DNA from: Bedellia somnulentella
Taxonomy: Eukaryota; Arthropoda; Insecta; Lepidoptera; Bedelliidae
Direction of reading: 5' to 3'
DNA length: 64,000 nucleotides
Assembly (NCBI GenBank): GCA_963576735.1
Contig: OY755182.1
Span: 4,898,001 to 4,962,000 of the forward strand
Shown here: one piece after another, positions 22,071 to 33,311 of the stretch
Layout: each line of letters opens with the position of its first letter
Position numbering within the stretch: the stretch's first letter is position 1
Translations under genes and position numbers: made by a program
Notes under the pieces: model-generated
What the model saw: the letters and a program-made list of their open reading frames with translations, nothing else
What the model was told of the DNA's origin: nothing
Database searches by the model: none

Positions 22071-22716
22071 TGCTGTGGCAAGAAGGTCGCATCACTCCGT
22101 TACGACGATTTGCTCATAACACTACCCCTATGTCTCGATAAAATATAAAAAGAAATATTTATTTCATTTAAGACACAAAAAAATATATAAATATTATTAA
22201 ATTCTTATTAAGCTATCGTTTGGGAATTTCGTTCGAATTTAAGAAGGAATACTAGATTCCACAACATACGTTAAGTTGAAATTTATAGTAGAACCATATA
22301 ACATTGTGGATAAGCCCATAAGGCGAACCGACAACTGAAGGTCTCGAAAAGCCGATAGATGAGGACAACCGCAGGACCACCTGTCGTAGGGGTGATTTTC
22401 GGAGGTCAATTTCCAGCTAGTGACGTCTTATGGCTGATTGATAATAATGATGATAGAACGAAACTACCCTATTTCTTCTTGTGAATGGCATAAAAAGTTT
22501 CCCAGAAGCCTAACCCCAGCCTAGGCTCGCTAAAATATAATTTCCAACAATATTGTATCTTTTCCTATATAATATCTTCCCGATTTTCCCAGTGACAACG
22601 GCTGCGGCTGTAAGTCTTCTTAACTGGAGCCAGAGGTGGCAGATTCTTTTCCTACTGACAGCTAAGGGCAAATATTTTGATAATAAATATAGACGCTTGT
22701 TTTTAGAATTATTTAT

Positions 22717-22968
22717 ATACATACATACATACATATACTCACGGCTATAAATCCCTAGAAGGGGTAGCCAGAGCTAAGGAATTAGAAATTCCTCAGCCAC
22801 ATTTGGAAAATTGAGTAGGGAAAGGATGGTACAGTAAAGCTTGTTGGTGATGGGTCTCCAGCCGCATCGCCCAAAAATCCCTTAAAAGCCCCAATACCGT
22901 TAGTCGCCTCTTATGTACACCCATCGGTAGAAACGGGGTAGTGCTATTCTAAGCCGACACTACACGGC
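22717..22968 (-). repeat. SINE-A copy, full length
   Basis: CATACATACATATACTCACGG at the left (tail) end and GCCGACACTACACGGC at the right (head) end. Well preserved. Confidence 0.85.
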
Positions 22969-24001
22969 AAAATTATTTATATATTATTATATTTACTACG
23001 ACGTTATCTTTCACTTAGTATTCTGTACCTCAGGTTATTGCTGCAGTTACTTTTTGGCTAATTTGATCTGTGTGCTATGCATATTCCCGCATTACGTTAA
23101 TTTAATTGTATTTAAAACATTTTCTCAATTCTTTGGGAAACTCATGAGAGAGGATATGACGAGAAAAAAATAATAAAAAATGCCTGGAATTCGAGTATCG
23201 TACAGATGACTCAAAACTTCGCTTTTAAGTAATCAGCTGACCCAGAAGCGATATGAATCACAACATACACATTTAAATTTACCGCTACACCTTTTAAGGT
23301 AAACAGAAAATGTAAGTGATGATCAGAAATTATAAGTGAAACTTATCCAAAATGGGGCTATTCTAGAATGATTTCATCTTTCTAGTTGCTCAACCAATAA
23401 AGTTGGAAAATTTCAGAGTTCAGAATACTGCGTGAAATACTAAAGACTCATCTCAAATATTAATACGAGCTACAACTACTCGAAAATGAGAAAGGTAGTG
23501 ATAACAATAACTCACTAACTAAATAAAAATATGTACGCTGAAACTGCGCAAAGAGTAATAATACGATATACAGCTTTACAAGTATTTGTTCAGGTGGTAA
23601 TTACTGCACGATTCGACATATTGAAGCAAACTGCTCGAATTTTACTCATATGATCTAATTAGCATCAATGATTACTCTATATACTTGACCTTGTTTTATA
23701 TGAAATAGACCACAAAAATACAACCTTCATTACATGCAAAAACTACTATTATTGAAACTCTATTGAACGAAATGAGCTACTTTCTCAGTAAAGTAGTTAA
23801 TTAAGACATAAGTTTACTTCTGTGTTATGTATATCAATTGATTTTTTAACTAGAGTACGTTTTGTGATTGAAATTCGACCACAAGTTTTTTTAGCTTAAA
23901 GTTTTGAACTGCCACATTCCTTGTTTCTATTTTGTATACGTGAAGACTTTTGTACGCTATCTTCCTTTTAAAATAGCTATACCAGTTTGTACCTTATCTG
24001 A

Positions 24002-24110
24002 GTATGCAAAGCTAAATTGTAGCCAGAGCTTCTGACCGAAAAAATCTCAGCCACATTGGGAAGTTAAGAGGGTAGAAGAAAGACAAAGCTTCGGGGGTCC
24101 TTAGTCACCC
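24002..24110 (-). repeat. SINE-A fragment
   Basis: GTAGCCAGAGCTTC and CAGCCACATTGGGAAGTTAAG match the 3' half of the family. The 5' half is lost or unrecognisable. Confidence 0.5.
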
Positions 24111-24250
24111 ACCTTCAATACCAACAGCAGAGCGCAATTATTGTTTGAAAGTCTCTTACTCTAAGTATTGGCCCGTGCGGGCAAGATGGTATAAGGAGAG
24201 TACATCCTCGGGGAAAGATGGCGTAAAGATATTCTGAGCCGATACAAGCC

Positions 24251-24487
24251 AACATACACATAAATAAACTCACGGCCATAAATCCTAAAAAGGGGTAGCC
24301 AGAGCTTCAAAGATTGAAACTCCTTAGCCACATTTGGAAGTTGGTAGGAGAGAAGATGGCAGAAATAAAGAATCGTTGGTGATGGGTCTCCAACCGCATC
24401 GCCCAAAAACCACTTTAAAAGTCCCATACCCTTAGTTTAAGAGACAAACGACACACGTGAGTAGAAAGGGGTAGTGACATTCTAAGC
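24251..24487 (-). repeat. SINE-A copy
   Basis: Contains AACTCACGGCCATAAATCC, GGTGATGGGTCTCCAACCGC and the head end GTGACATTCTAAGC. Moderately diverged; the extreme 5' end is missing. Confidence 0.75.
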
Positions 24488-25399
24488 TAATTTTATATTA
24501 ATCCCAGTTAGTGCATAGCAGCTCAAAATGTTCTTTGGTACCTTGTTAACTGTATTGAGCTCTCGTCAATCTGACAGAGGCCCGTTCTGAGCCGGGATTA
24601 AGACTTTATGCTTCGAATAATGCATTAATTAGGATTGTTTGTGATAAGAACATTGGTCAGTCACGCTACTTTCGTCTGTTATAATATAACTCCATATATA
24701 TTTTTAAAGTTACAATATATAAAATGTAACTGTATTGTATGTATGTATTACCTATCTATGATTAGTTAGATCATATCTGTCATTTTTTACCGGATTTGGG
24801 AACAATATTGATTCCCGTTTTTTTAGTTTAATATTTATGTCAGATCTGAAGTTCTTAATAAATACAATTATATTTGGACAAAAACATTGTTTTAAACAAT
24901 ACGAGTACAAACACTTCTAATTAAATTTAATACGACTTATTTTCCAAACTAGTGAGTCATCGTAATAGAATTAGATTAATTAGTCATTTCTAGATTAGGT
25001 GTGTCTCAATGAAATAATTACGACAGTGATAATACTATTTTCTTATTCATGTAACTTAAATTTGCTATTAATACCAAATATGCCCTATCGTAGAGATCTA
25101 CGCCGCTAATGGTTGACCATATGGTTGACTTGTACGCACATATATCAATGTGGACTTAAACGTAACTGCATTATTTTTAGAATCTGGTGACTTGAAATTC
25201 ATAATTTCTGCTAAATACAATTTCATTAACATTTCGTTTTCTTCAATCACTCCTCGCACACCTCTTATATTTGGTGTGATAATATGTATAGCCTACTAAC
25301 AAAATAATCTTTAAAATCATTTCAGTGGTTTCGAACCCTATCATTCCATACAAACAAACACAGAAACAAATCGTTCCGCTTTATAATAAATAAAGATAT

Positions 25400-25650
25400 A
25401 GATCATCGGATACACTATATACTACCCTCCTTATAAATACAGTCGTGAATCGCGAAAACGATCTACCATGTGTAGTCGGAGCCGCTTATTTTTGTAGCCC
25501 CGATTGGCGCGTTCCGGAAATATCTCTGTTTCGTCACACCACAGTAGGATCACTATACGCAATATTATGCGCCGTTTGCCATAGTTATAAATATACATTG
25601 GCCATTGGAGCCCATTGGGGTAGGCAGAAAGTACAGAAGACAATATATTA
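25400..25650 (-). repeat. Unassigned repeat-like block
   Basis: GC-richer than its surroundings and open on both strands. Near 25604-25625 it contains GCCCATTGGGGTAGGCAG, resembling the 3' end of LINE-D (CTGCCTACCCCAATGGG on the other strand). Possibly a diverged LINE fragment. Confidence 0.3.
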
Positions 25651-25971
25651 GATGGCGTGAATATATTGTTTATTTGTATGTATTTCATTCTTATTTATAA
25701 AAATTTAAAACTATTTTAATATAAATTGAGTTCCTACTTACTATCCTTATTCACAATATAACACTGGTAAATATTTAATGATATTCATGTTACCTTGCTG
25801 TTTAAGTACAATAAATTGGAATCGTCTTTTTTCCTTCGTTTTTTAACCCTAAATTTATTCCGACGATGCTGACACGTCAATTACCGTGGTAATTATTTAT
25901 TTACAGGAAAAACTGCAGCAACACTTGAATTGGAAATAAAAACGAAAATAACGTTTTATACCATTGTGTGT

Positions 25972-26203
25972 GCCGTGTAGTGCCGGCTTAGAATGTCGCT
26001 ACCCCTTTCTACCCACGGGTGTCGTAAGAGGCGACTAACGCCCGATTTCTGAATTGAGTATTCAAGCTGAGAACGACTTAAGTATCGTTTTGTATCATTC
26101 AGTTGTTAAGATTTCAATGCGACAGAACGATACTTATGTTGTTCTCATCTCAGCTGGAATACTCAATTCAGAAATCGGGTGTAAGGGTATTGGGGCTATA
26201 GGG
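25972..26203 (+). repeat. SINE-A fragment split by a MITE
   Basis: The head GCCGTGTAGTGCCGGCTTAG through GAGGCGACTAA (to 26038) resumes at 26182 with TAAGGGTATTGGGGC, then decays. The interruption is the 143-bp MITE at 26039. Confidence 0.8.
26039..26181. mobile_element. PIF/Harbinger-like MITE, 143 bp
   Basis: Terminal inverted repeats begin C(G/A)CCCGATTTCTGAATTG and run 25 bp with one mismatch. The element is flanked by TAA on both sides (26036-26038 and 26182-26184). The uninterrupted SINE-A sequence has a single TAA here, so this is a true 3-bp target-site duplication, as in PIF/Harbinger elements. No coding capacity. Confidence 0.88.
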
Positions 26204-26390
26204 TACTATACACGCTCAATACTGTGTATTTCAGTTCTGATTTTCTATTTACTAACTTCCAAGAATTCACAAACGAAGTTGAAGGTAAGATTTTGAACTA
26301 TTTACATGTCTATCAAATAATACAAAACACGTTTCAATGTAACTCTTATGATAAAGCACGTTTAACGTACATTATTTATTTGTTAATAAT

Positions 26391-26630
26391 TACATACATA
26401 CATATACTCACTGCTATAAGTCCCTAGAAGGGGTAGCCAGAGCTAAGGAATTAGAAATTATTCAACCAATTTTGGAAAGTTGAGTGGGGAAAAGATGGTA
26501 AAATTAAGGGTGATGGGTCACCAACCGCATCGCCCAATGTTCCCTTAAAAGCCCCAATATCGTTAGTCGCCTCTTACGTTCACCCACCGGAAGAAACGGG
26601 GTAGCGCTATTCTGAGCCGGCACTACACAG
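26391..26630 (-). repeat. SINE-A copy, full length
   Basis: TACATACATACATATACTCAC tail end at the left and GAGCCGGCACTACACAG head end at the right; GGTGATGGGTCACCAACCGC in the middle. Confidence 0.84.
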
Positions 26631-27049
26631 TTAATAATTAATTTTATTGAATTATAAGTCTTTTACTTGGCTAAGAATGTGAATTAGACATAGGCTTTTA
26701 ATCAGTTTCCCTACGTGACCTTGTCTGTTATAAACTATCCTAATGTTTTAAATGCGAAAATTAAGATTTTTGGGCGTGTGTTTTATAACGACAATTAAAC
26801 TTCAGGACAGACTTTTAAGAAATTCTGGCACACATTGGTTAGACAATTGGTTAGTCCTTTACATTCCCGAAAAATTAGCTTATCCTGTGGGAACGTTGTA
26901 GGATATAACAGGGTTCGCAGCACCATTTTCGAAGATGTTTTGTATTTGGAAATCAAATTTACAGGCGGTAAAACTGCGGGTAATAGCTACAATAATATAA
27001 TGTGTTTAAACTGAATTGTATGACTATATTTAACTACACTCCTACTTTG

Positions 27050-27284
27050 ACATACATACATGTGTAAAGCTATGATATGAATCCTAAAAAGGAGTAGTCA
27101 GAAGTTCACTTTTGGAAGATAAACGGGGATATTTATATATATAATTAAATTGTAAATTTCAGTATTGTTGGTCAGCCACATCGCGCAACTACCATTTACA
27201 AAGACCCGTACCCTAAGTCATCTCTTATGACACCCGCGGACAGAAATTGGATAATGCTTAACTAAGCCGAAACTACACAGCCAC
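27050..27284 (-). repeat. SINE-A copy, diverged
   Basis: CATACATACATGTGTAAAGC at the tail end and AAGCCGAAACTACACAGC at the head end. The interior is eroded. Confidence 0.6.
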
Positions 27285-27975
27285 TTCTTCTTACTTGTAT
27301 TATCAATTCAGATGCATATTCCCATCTCCCAGTCTTAACAATAAATTTAACCCCTACTTCAATCATACCCATCCACTAGAAAAGTACTGCTGGCATTGGT
27401 CACCTTCATGACACATCGTCCTATTATAATTGAAAAAAAACACCTCATTAATCCAAGCCACACTATAAGGGAGTACAAAACAACAGCAGGCAGTGATGTA
27501 AAGGGCAGCCTCTAGGCGCCACAATCAACCTTGTTCCATCTGACATCAAAGACATATCCTTTTAAGGTACTGGCAGACCCCGACGTAATTTTACAAGTCT
27601 GCGCGTGAATTTTGTTACGACAAGGTTAAGTGGACGAAAGTGGCCTGCTGATGTATTTTTATTACTTTTATTTTGTTAATTTTATGACAATGTTTACATG
27701 ATGTTGGGAGATAAGACTTATGCATTTTATTTTAATTTGTGACCTACTAATAATTTGCACAAGTGGGTTAAACATAAAAACCTTTCAACACCCTTTTTAT
27801 AGAGTGACTTTTTTGCAACAAATTTGTATACCATTACGCACTAGTGCGATAATGTACTGGTTTGTTTAATTAGAGTGGTATTGTATAATTAAAAAATACA
27901 TAGATTACTTCATTGATATAAATTAATGGCATTTACACCAGAATTTTGTTCCTTTTTTTATTCTATAAACATAAT

Positions 27976-28145
27976 AAAACATAATACATAAACGTTCACG
28001 CCGTTTATCCCCGAAGGGGTTGGCAGAGGTACCAATACTTCTGAACTCACATGGCAAGCGCCATCTAGTTTCCAGAGAAGGTACCCACGTTTTGCTTAGA
28101 CAGTGTACTCACGTGATAGGGGGCAGGCCTATCGCCGTATTCTAT
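27976..28145 (-). repeat. SINE-B 3' fragment
   Basis: ACATAAACGTTCACGCCG, GAAGGGGTTGGCAGAGGTAC and CACGTGATAGGGGGCAGGCC match the 3' half of SINE-B. A separate core fragment (CTCACGATGTTTTTCTTCACC) lies at about 28345-28410. Confidence 0.75.
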
Positions 28146-28410
28146 AAAATTTTGAAATATTCTGTACATTACATAGCAATATTTTACTTAGGGTTCACAT
28201 AACCACAACGCATTCAGGAGATAGAAGGCAAACTTAATATGCAGCTTTGTAAGTTTTCTTTTTATACTCTAATTGAAAATGAACTTAATTAACATTTGAT
28301 ATACCGTTGTGCTTCACTAGAGGTCTCACTAACACACTACCACAGGACTATGTACAACTCAATCATGTAGGTTTCCTCACGATGTTTTTCTTCACCGTTA
28401 ACAACCGGCA

Positions 28411-29193
28411 TACTCATCCAGTGAGTTTCGTTACAAAGGTTCCCTCACCGATACCAACCTGCATAAACGAACTAACACATAAGTAATGATTAATGATACA
28501 TATCTTCTATGTAATGCTACATATGTGTTGGGTACGTTCGAGAAAAGTTCAGTGCATCTATAATCTCTCAATGATAATTACAGTAAAACACACATGTTCG
28601 TCTACAGTCCAGTCGTGGCCGCCGGAAGGTCACCCCAGCTTCACCGTATCACCATTTCCAATGAGTCACAGCGTTTATGTCGACGAGGATTTACTCGAGA
28701 GGTTACCGGTTACCCATATGGTGGCAATAGCACCTTGACATTTTATACGTATGTGTGAGCGTGTTATCGTGGAGAGATATGTTGAAGTTAATCTTTGTTT
28801 GACATATGGGAAGTTTTTCCCTTATGTGTAAGAAATTGTTAAAAGAGTTAACACGAGCTTCAGGAATTGTTTGCTGGTAAATAATAATTTTGACGATGTT
28901 TATATCCTGCCAGGCTTGCGGCTTGTGAAATGTAACAATATGGGATGTGATCTATAATATATTTTTTGGCTCTTTACTGAATCACACATACTTATGAGTA
29001 TTTTGAGGACTGAAATTAGTTGTGCTACCATACCACCATTTCATCGAAATCTCTTCCCTGAATTTGCATTCAGCTCTGACTTGCCTTTTAGGGATAATCT
29101 TGATCAGACATCATTAGTGCCGTCCAACATGACAGTATGACTAACCTAACCATGGTAGCTTGAAAAGCTTCTTTTTTTAATTGGTAACTTGTT
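28411..29193. other. Intergenic DNA between Tm1 and MRG15, no feature seen
   Basis: AT-rich, with no recognised repeat, RNA gene or conserved ORF. Confidence 0.4.
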
Positions 29194-29640
29194 AATAGGC
29201 TATTTGACTGCAATAAAAATATAAATTTCTTTAATTTCTTTAGTCTTAATATTTCTTGTTTGGAGCCATATGTAATAATGCGAGATAAAAATATTGCATT
29301 ATTTCACTAAAATCCGTCTTTTAAAATAAGTATTTTTGATGCAACTGTCACGTGACTAAAAACGACCGTGATTGGCTATTTCTATAATGACGTAGATTGC
29401 ACATAAACAGACTGTGTATCGCTTCGCTCATTGGTGTTTTAATGCGGAAGTGACATCATTTGTCCTACAGCCGCCATATTACTTAAAATCGCGTTTTCGC
29501 GGCACATTTGAATATTGCATTTTCTTTTTGATTTTTTAATAAAATAGCTAAAATGAAGACAGAAAAATATTTTTTTAGGGCTCCTTATAAACAAATTAAC
29601 ACCGTAAAATAGTTTTCAAAACTTAGTCAAATAGCCTATT
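29194..29640. mobile_element. MITE-like element, 447 bp
   Basis: Ends are exact inverted repeats of 16 bp, AATAGGCTATTTGACT at 29194 and its complement at 29625-29640. The interior is noncoding. No convincing target duplication was found, so the superfamily is open. Confidence 0.65.
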
Positions 29641-30591
29641 GTCAAAATATTTGTTCCAAATAAATTTTTTTTTCTTCCTCTTCTTTCAAAGGTATTAAAT
29701 ATTGCCCTTGTCTTTTGAACCCCATTTATAAAACTGCAATATACTATTTAAAAATAAAAAGGTTTTTAATATTTCTATGAGTCAAAAACTTCTCATTCTA
29801 GGCCATCTAACTTTTTTTCTTTAATATATATATAACAATATATCTACCTTATTATAGGTAAACTGATGTTATTTTTCCCTCGCAATAAATATATAGGACC
29901 GGTTCACTTTGCGTAGTTATTATTGCTTCATATTTGAAATGGCAATTGATTTATTGAATCCTTTATAAAATGATCGATAATAGCCTCTTTGGAATTCTCT
30001 CCTTTTAAGGCAACGGTACTTTGTATTGTAGCTTATTTCAATTAACTATTGCTATATTTATAATACAAAACATATATTTTTAATACTAGATGTAATTTCG
30101 GTATGCAAAGTTTTACTAAAGTGATGCTGATTACAAAACCATTTCGAGATATTATGGTTATAAACAATATTTTCTTGAAATTATATCAATTGAAGCTAAG
30201 ATGACTGTTATTTTATCAAAAAACTGTAACAGTGTTTGACCCTCAATGTTGTTTCAAAGACATACGGTTTTGCAGTTTATTAATAAAATATCGAAAATCA
30301 TAGGTTTGTTTAGTATAATCTCGTAACAATTTAATTTGACATCACAAATTCGTATTATGTTATGCAATCAGCAACATTTTTATAGAACATTTCGCTTCAT
30401 TTGCATGTCGCTACGCGATTTTATCAATCGATGACGTCATTAAGTACAAATGTTGAACAATCTTCAAAAAATCATAACTTTACAATTACTCATTTTAAAT
30501 GGAAAATATTCAAATTAGTCTTTTATTTTCGTGTTTATTATCAAATAAAAATATTTAATAAATACCAATAAAAAACTTTGCATACCGAATT

Positions 30592-30848
30592 GCTGTGTAG
30601 TGTCGGCTTAGAATAACACTACCCCATTTCTGCCGGTGGGTGTTCGTAAGAGGCGACTAACGGTATTGGGGCTTTTAAGGGATTATTGGGCGATGCGGTT
30701 GGAGACCCATCACCAACATCCTTTATTTTGCCATCTTTTCCCCACTCAACTTCCAAAAGTGGCTGAGGAATTTATAATTCCTTGGCTATGGCTACCCCTT
30801 CTAGGGAATTATAGCCGTGAGTATATGTATGTATGTATGTATGTATGT
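30592..30848 (+). repeat. SINE-A copy, full length
   Basis: GCTGTGTAGTGTCGGCTTAG head, GGTTGGAGACCC box and a long TATG-repeat tail. It is followed after 7 bp by the target duplication of the hAT-like MITE. Confidence 0.87.
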
Positions 30849-30863
30849 TGTTTTGATTAGGTT

Positions 30864-31274
30864 CACTGACCTCCATTATACTATATAAGTACGCTGGACT
30901 AATTATAGGCCGGGTGACAGTGAGGCGATTTGATTTTCGCCATTTTGGCGCTTACGGCAGCAGTGAAGGAACATGGAACTAATAAAAGAGATGGGACAGT
31001 CAGATAAAATATATCGATAAAATGTTTCTGCTTAAAGGAAAGGCTAAGTTTTATCGAAACGAAACTTTACAGCACTATTGATTTATAATTGTTTCTAAAA
31101 ACCATAAACCATATTATGCTTTATGGTAAAAAAACACTGGCCATTTTGCAGTTTACGTCGTATTTAGTTCCTCGTTCCTTCATTGGGGGCGCTTCAAATT
31201 GGCACAGTAAATAGCTGTCATTTTGATACGTATCGTTAGTCCAGCGTACTTATATAGTATAATGGAGGTCAGTG
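30864..31274. mobile_element. hAT-like MITE, 411 bp
   Basis: 39-bp perfect terminal inverted repeats begin CACTGACCTCCATTATAC. The element is flanked by an exact 8-bp duplication ATTAGGTT (30856-30863 and 31275-31282). An 8-bp duplication with CA...TG ends is the hAT signature. There is no transposase ORF, so it is nonautonomous. Confidence 0.92.
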
Positions 31275-31290
31275 ATTAGGTTTGAACGAA

Positions 31291-32078
31291 CAAGAGTAGC
31301 CAGACCTTTGGAAATTCGATTCTGCTTACCTTTTCAAGTGAAGAGGGTTAAGAATAGGACCAAAGAAAGGAGCGTTGGTTATGTATTCCCAAAAAAACAC
31401 TTAAAAAGCCCCTTTACATTTAAAAACATTTATATTTAACTTAAAAAAAAGTTCTCTGCAGTATTATTATATTAGTTATTATAAAGTAAATATAACCTGT
31501 TTTTCCTTAAGCTGGCAAGATTTTGGCATGGCAAGTTTGTATCAAAAAGTTTTAATGCTGTAAATCTTCTGAATAAAATAAAATACTTTATCGCCTTAAT
31601 AATGGAGTTGATACCAAGCATTAAGGTTAAGTTACCTATCAAGATTAGTAAAAGAAATTCAAAATAGGATAAGTAGGTCCCAATAATATAACAGTAATAG
31701 AATATAACAGTTTATCCACGAAGTTTTTCGAAGTTTATCTCAAATTATTCCGTGTCCTTTCAGATGTTTGGATGGTTGTATGCTTTAACTACTTTAAGTA
31801 AATCATGCAAAAATCGCATATTATCTAATTCAGCACCAAAATACAAATAATTTGTTAATAGTATTTTTTCAACCCTCAAAAAATAAACTTTTATTCAATA
31901 GCGTTACCGTAGCATCCATAAAGTACCTACTTTAAGGATGTTTTTATTCTTGGCACATTCGTCAAGACGACGATATCGCAGAAGACTTAGTATTACAATA
32001 TACATATTATATACACATTTTAACAGATCCTTGATCACAAGATTCATTCCCATGGATCATAAGAAATATTAATCAACA
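31291..32078. other. Intergenic DNA with a SINE-A remnant
   Basis: 31291-31420 is a heavily diverged minus-strand SINE-A (GAGTAGCCAGACC and AAGTGAAGAGGGTTAAG). The rest is AT-rich and featureless. Confidence 0.4.
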
Positions 32079-32334
32079 TAACATAAACGTTCACTGTACT
32101 CACGTGATAGGGGGTAGGCCTATCGCCGTTTTGTACGAATACACTGTCACATGACTAAGTACAACTCAGCCATGTGGGTTTCCTCACGATGTTTTCCCTC
32201 ACCGTTAACAACCATGATAAATTAACCACACATATGACTTTAGAAAAGACAAATTGGTGTAGGCCCGACCCAGGATTGGAACTCACGCCCTTCTGTTTTC
32301 GGGCGGGTGTTCTACCCACTGGACTATCATGTCG
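32079..32334 (-). repeat. SINE-B copy lacking part of its 3' region
   Basis: ACATAAACGTTCACTGTAC joins tail to core abruptly, then the core and a complete tRNA-like head to 32334 (CGACATGATAGTCCAGTGGG on the minus strand, with B box AGTTCCAATCCTGGG). An internal deletion has removed the stretch present in the 33768 copy. Confidence 0.8.
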
Positions 32335-32737
32335 CTATATTAATCAACTTAGTCAACTATATGAAACAAACTAATAATACTTCTTCTATGCTAACAAAAC
32401 TATTCTACTAACATAAAAATGATAATTTATCAAAATAAATACTAATTAACTACGAATCAACAATAATTTTCTACAATGATAAATTAACATGAACCGTTAT
32501 TAGCCCTCGGAGAAAATGAAAGCAGTGGCCAAATAATGGCGACCATAATTTCAACCTTTCCTATCTTCAAAAAAGGGGTTAATTTAGTTCCAATGATTGA
32601 AACACAACATATAACTACTCCATTAACCTTACCTTCAATTGATCAATAAAACATGCCAAAATTTTCTTACATCGTATATTAATACATCTTAACTAATCTT
32701 AAATTATCATCAAACAACCATACACTAACATACAAAA

Positions 32738-33311
32738 CTACTGCACTTTCCTGTGGTACTCCGGCGTTGCATTCCCATAGTCTTGAAGATTGAACAGACT
32801 TGATCGATTTGTCACCATATATTTGAGGAAATCTTGTATATGCGTTAAGACATGCTGCAAAGATTTCTCATCGAGGGATGTGAAAGCCAACATGGATCCC
32901 AATTTAGCAAACAGCCTTAATAAATGTATCGCTCCGTATATTTTAGCCATAGGTGTATCGGGGTGATCTTGAAGGACTTCGCTGTACTGAGGTCTCTCGA
33001 ATTTGTATAGGAGTTGTGAGCCTAATGTTACATTGAAGTATTCTTTGATACCCTCAGTTATATCAACTAGTACTGATTCTTTAGCTTGGTTGTGCGCTTT
33101 CGATGACTTTTTGAACGTTAAATAGTTGTTGACTATTTGTTCAACTGTAGTTTTCGCTGGGAGAATCACTAGTTTCTGTTGTCTCGTGATCACATCCCAG
33201 TCATCAACAAGCCATACTTTTAGTTCTTCTGGTATTTTTATCTTCACTTCCACTTTTGATAAATACTGCTCTTCCGATTCGATTGTGACGTCCAGACGAC
33301 CGCGCTTTTTC
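32738..33311 (-). CDS. MRG15: MRG15 exon 6 (MRG domain and stop)
   Basis: 574 nt, acceptor TTGTTGTAG|G. Encodes (K)KKRGRLDVTIESEEQYL through the whole MRG domain to HRKVQ and a stop at 32738-32740. The upstream in-frame Met codons are intronic and not used. Confidence 0.96.

Noticed and set aside
32174..32374. 66-aa plus-strand ORF (and its partner at 47802-48002)
   Set aside because: Both are translations of the SINE-B head and core; the same peptide appears wherever the repeat is intact.
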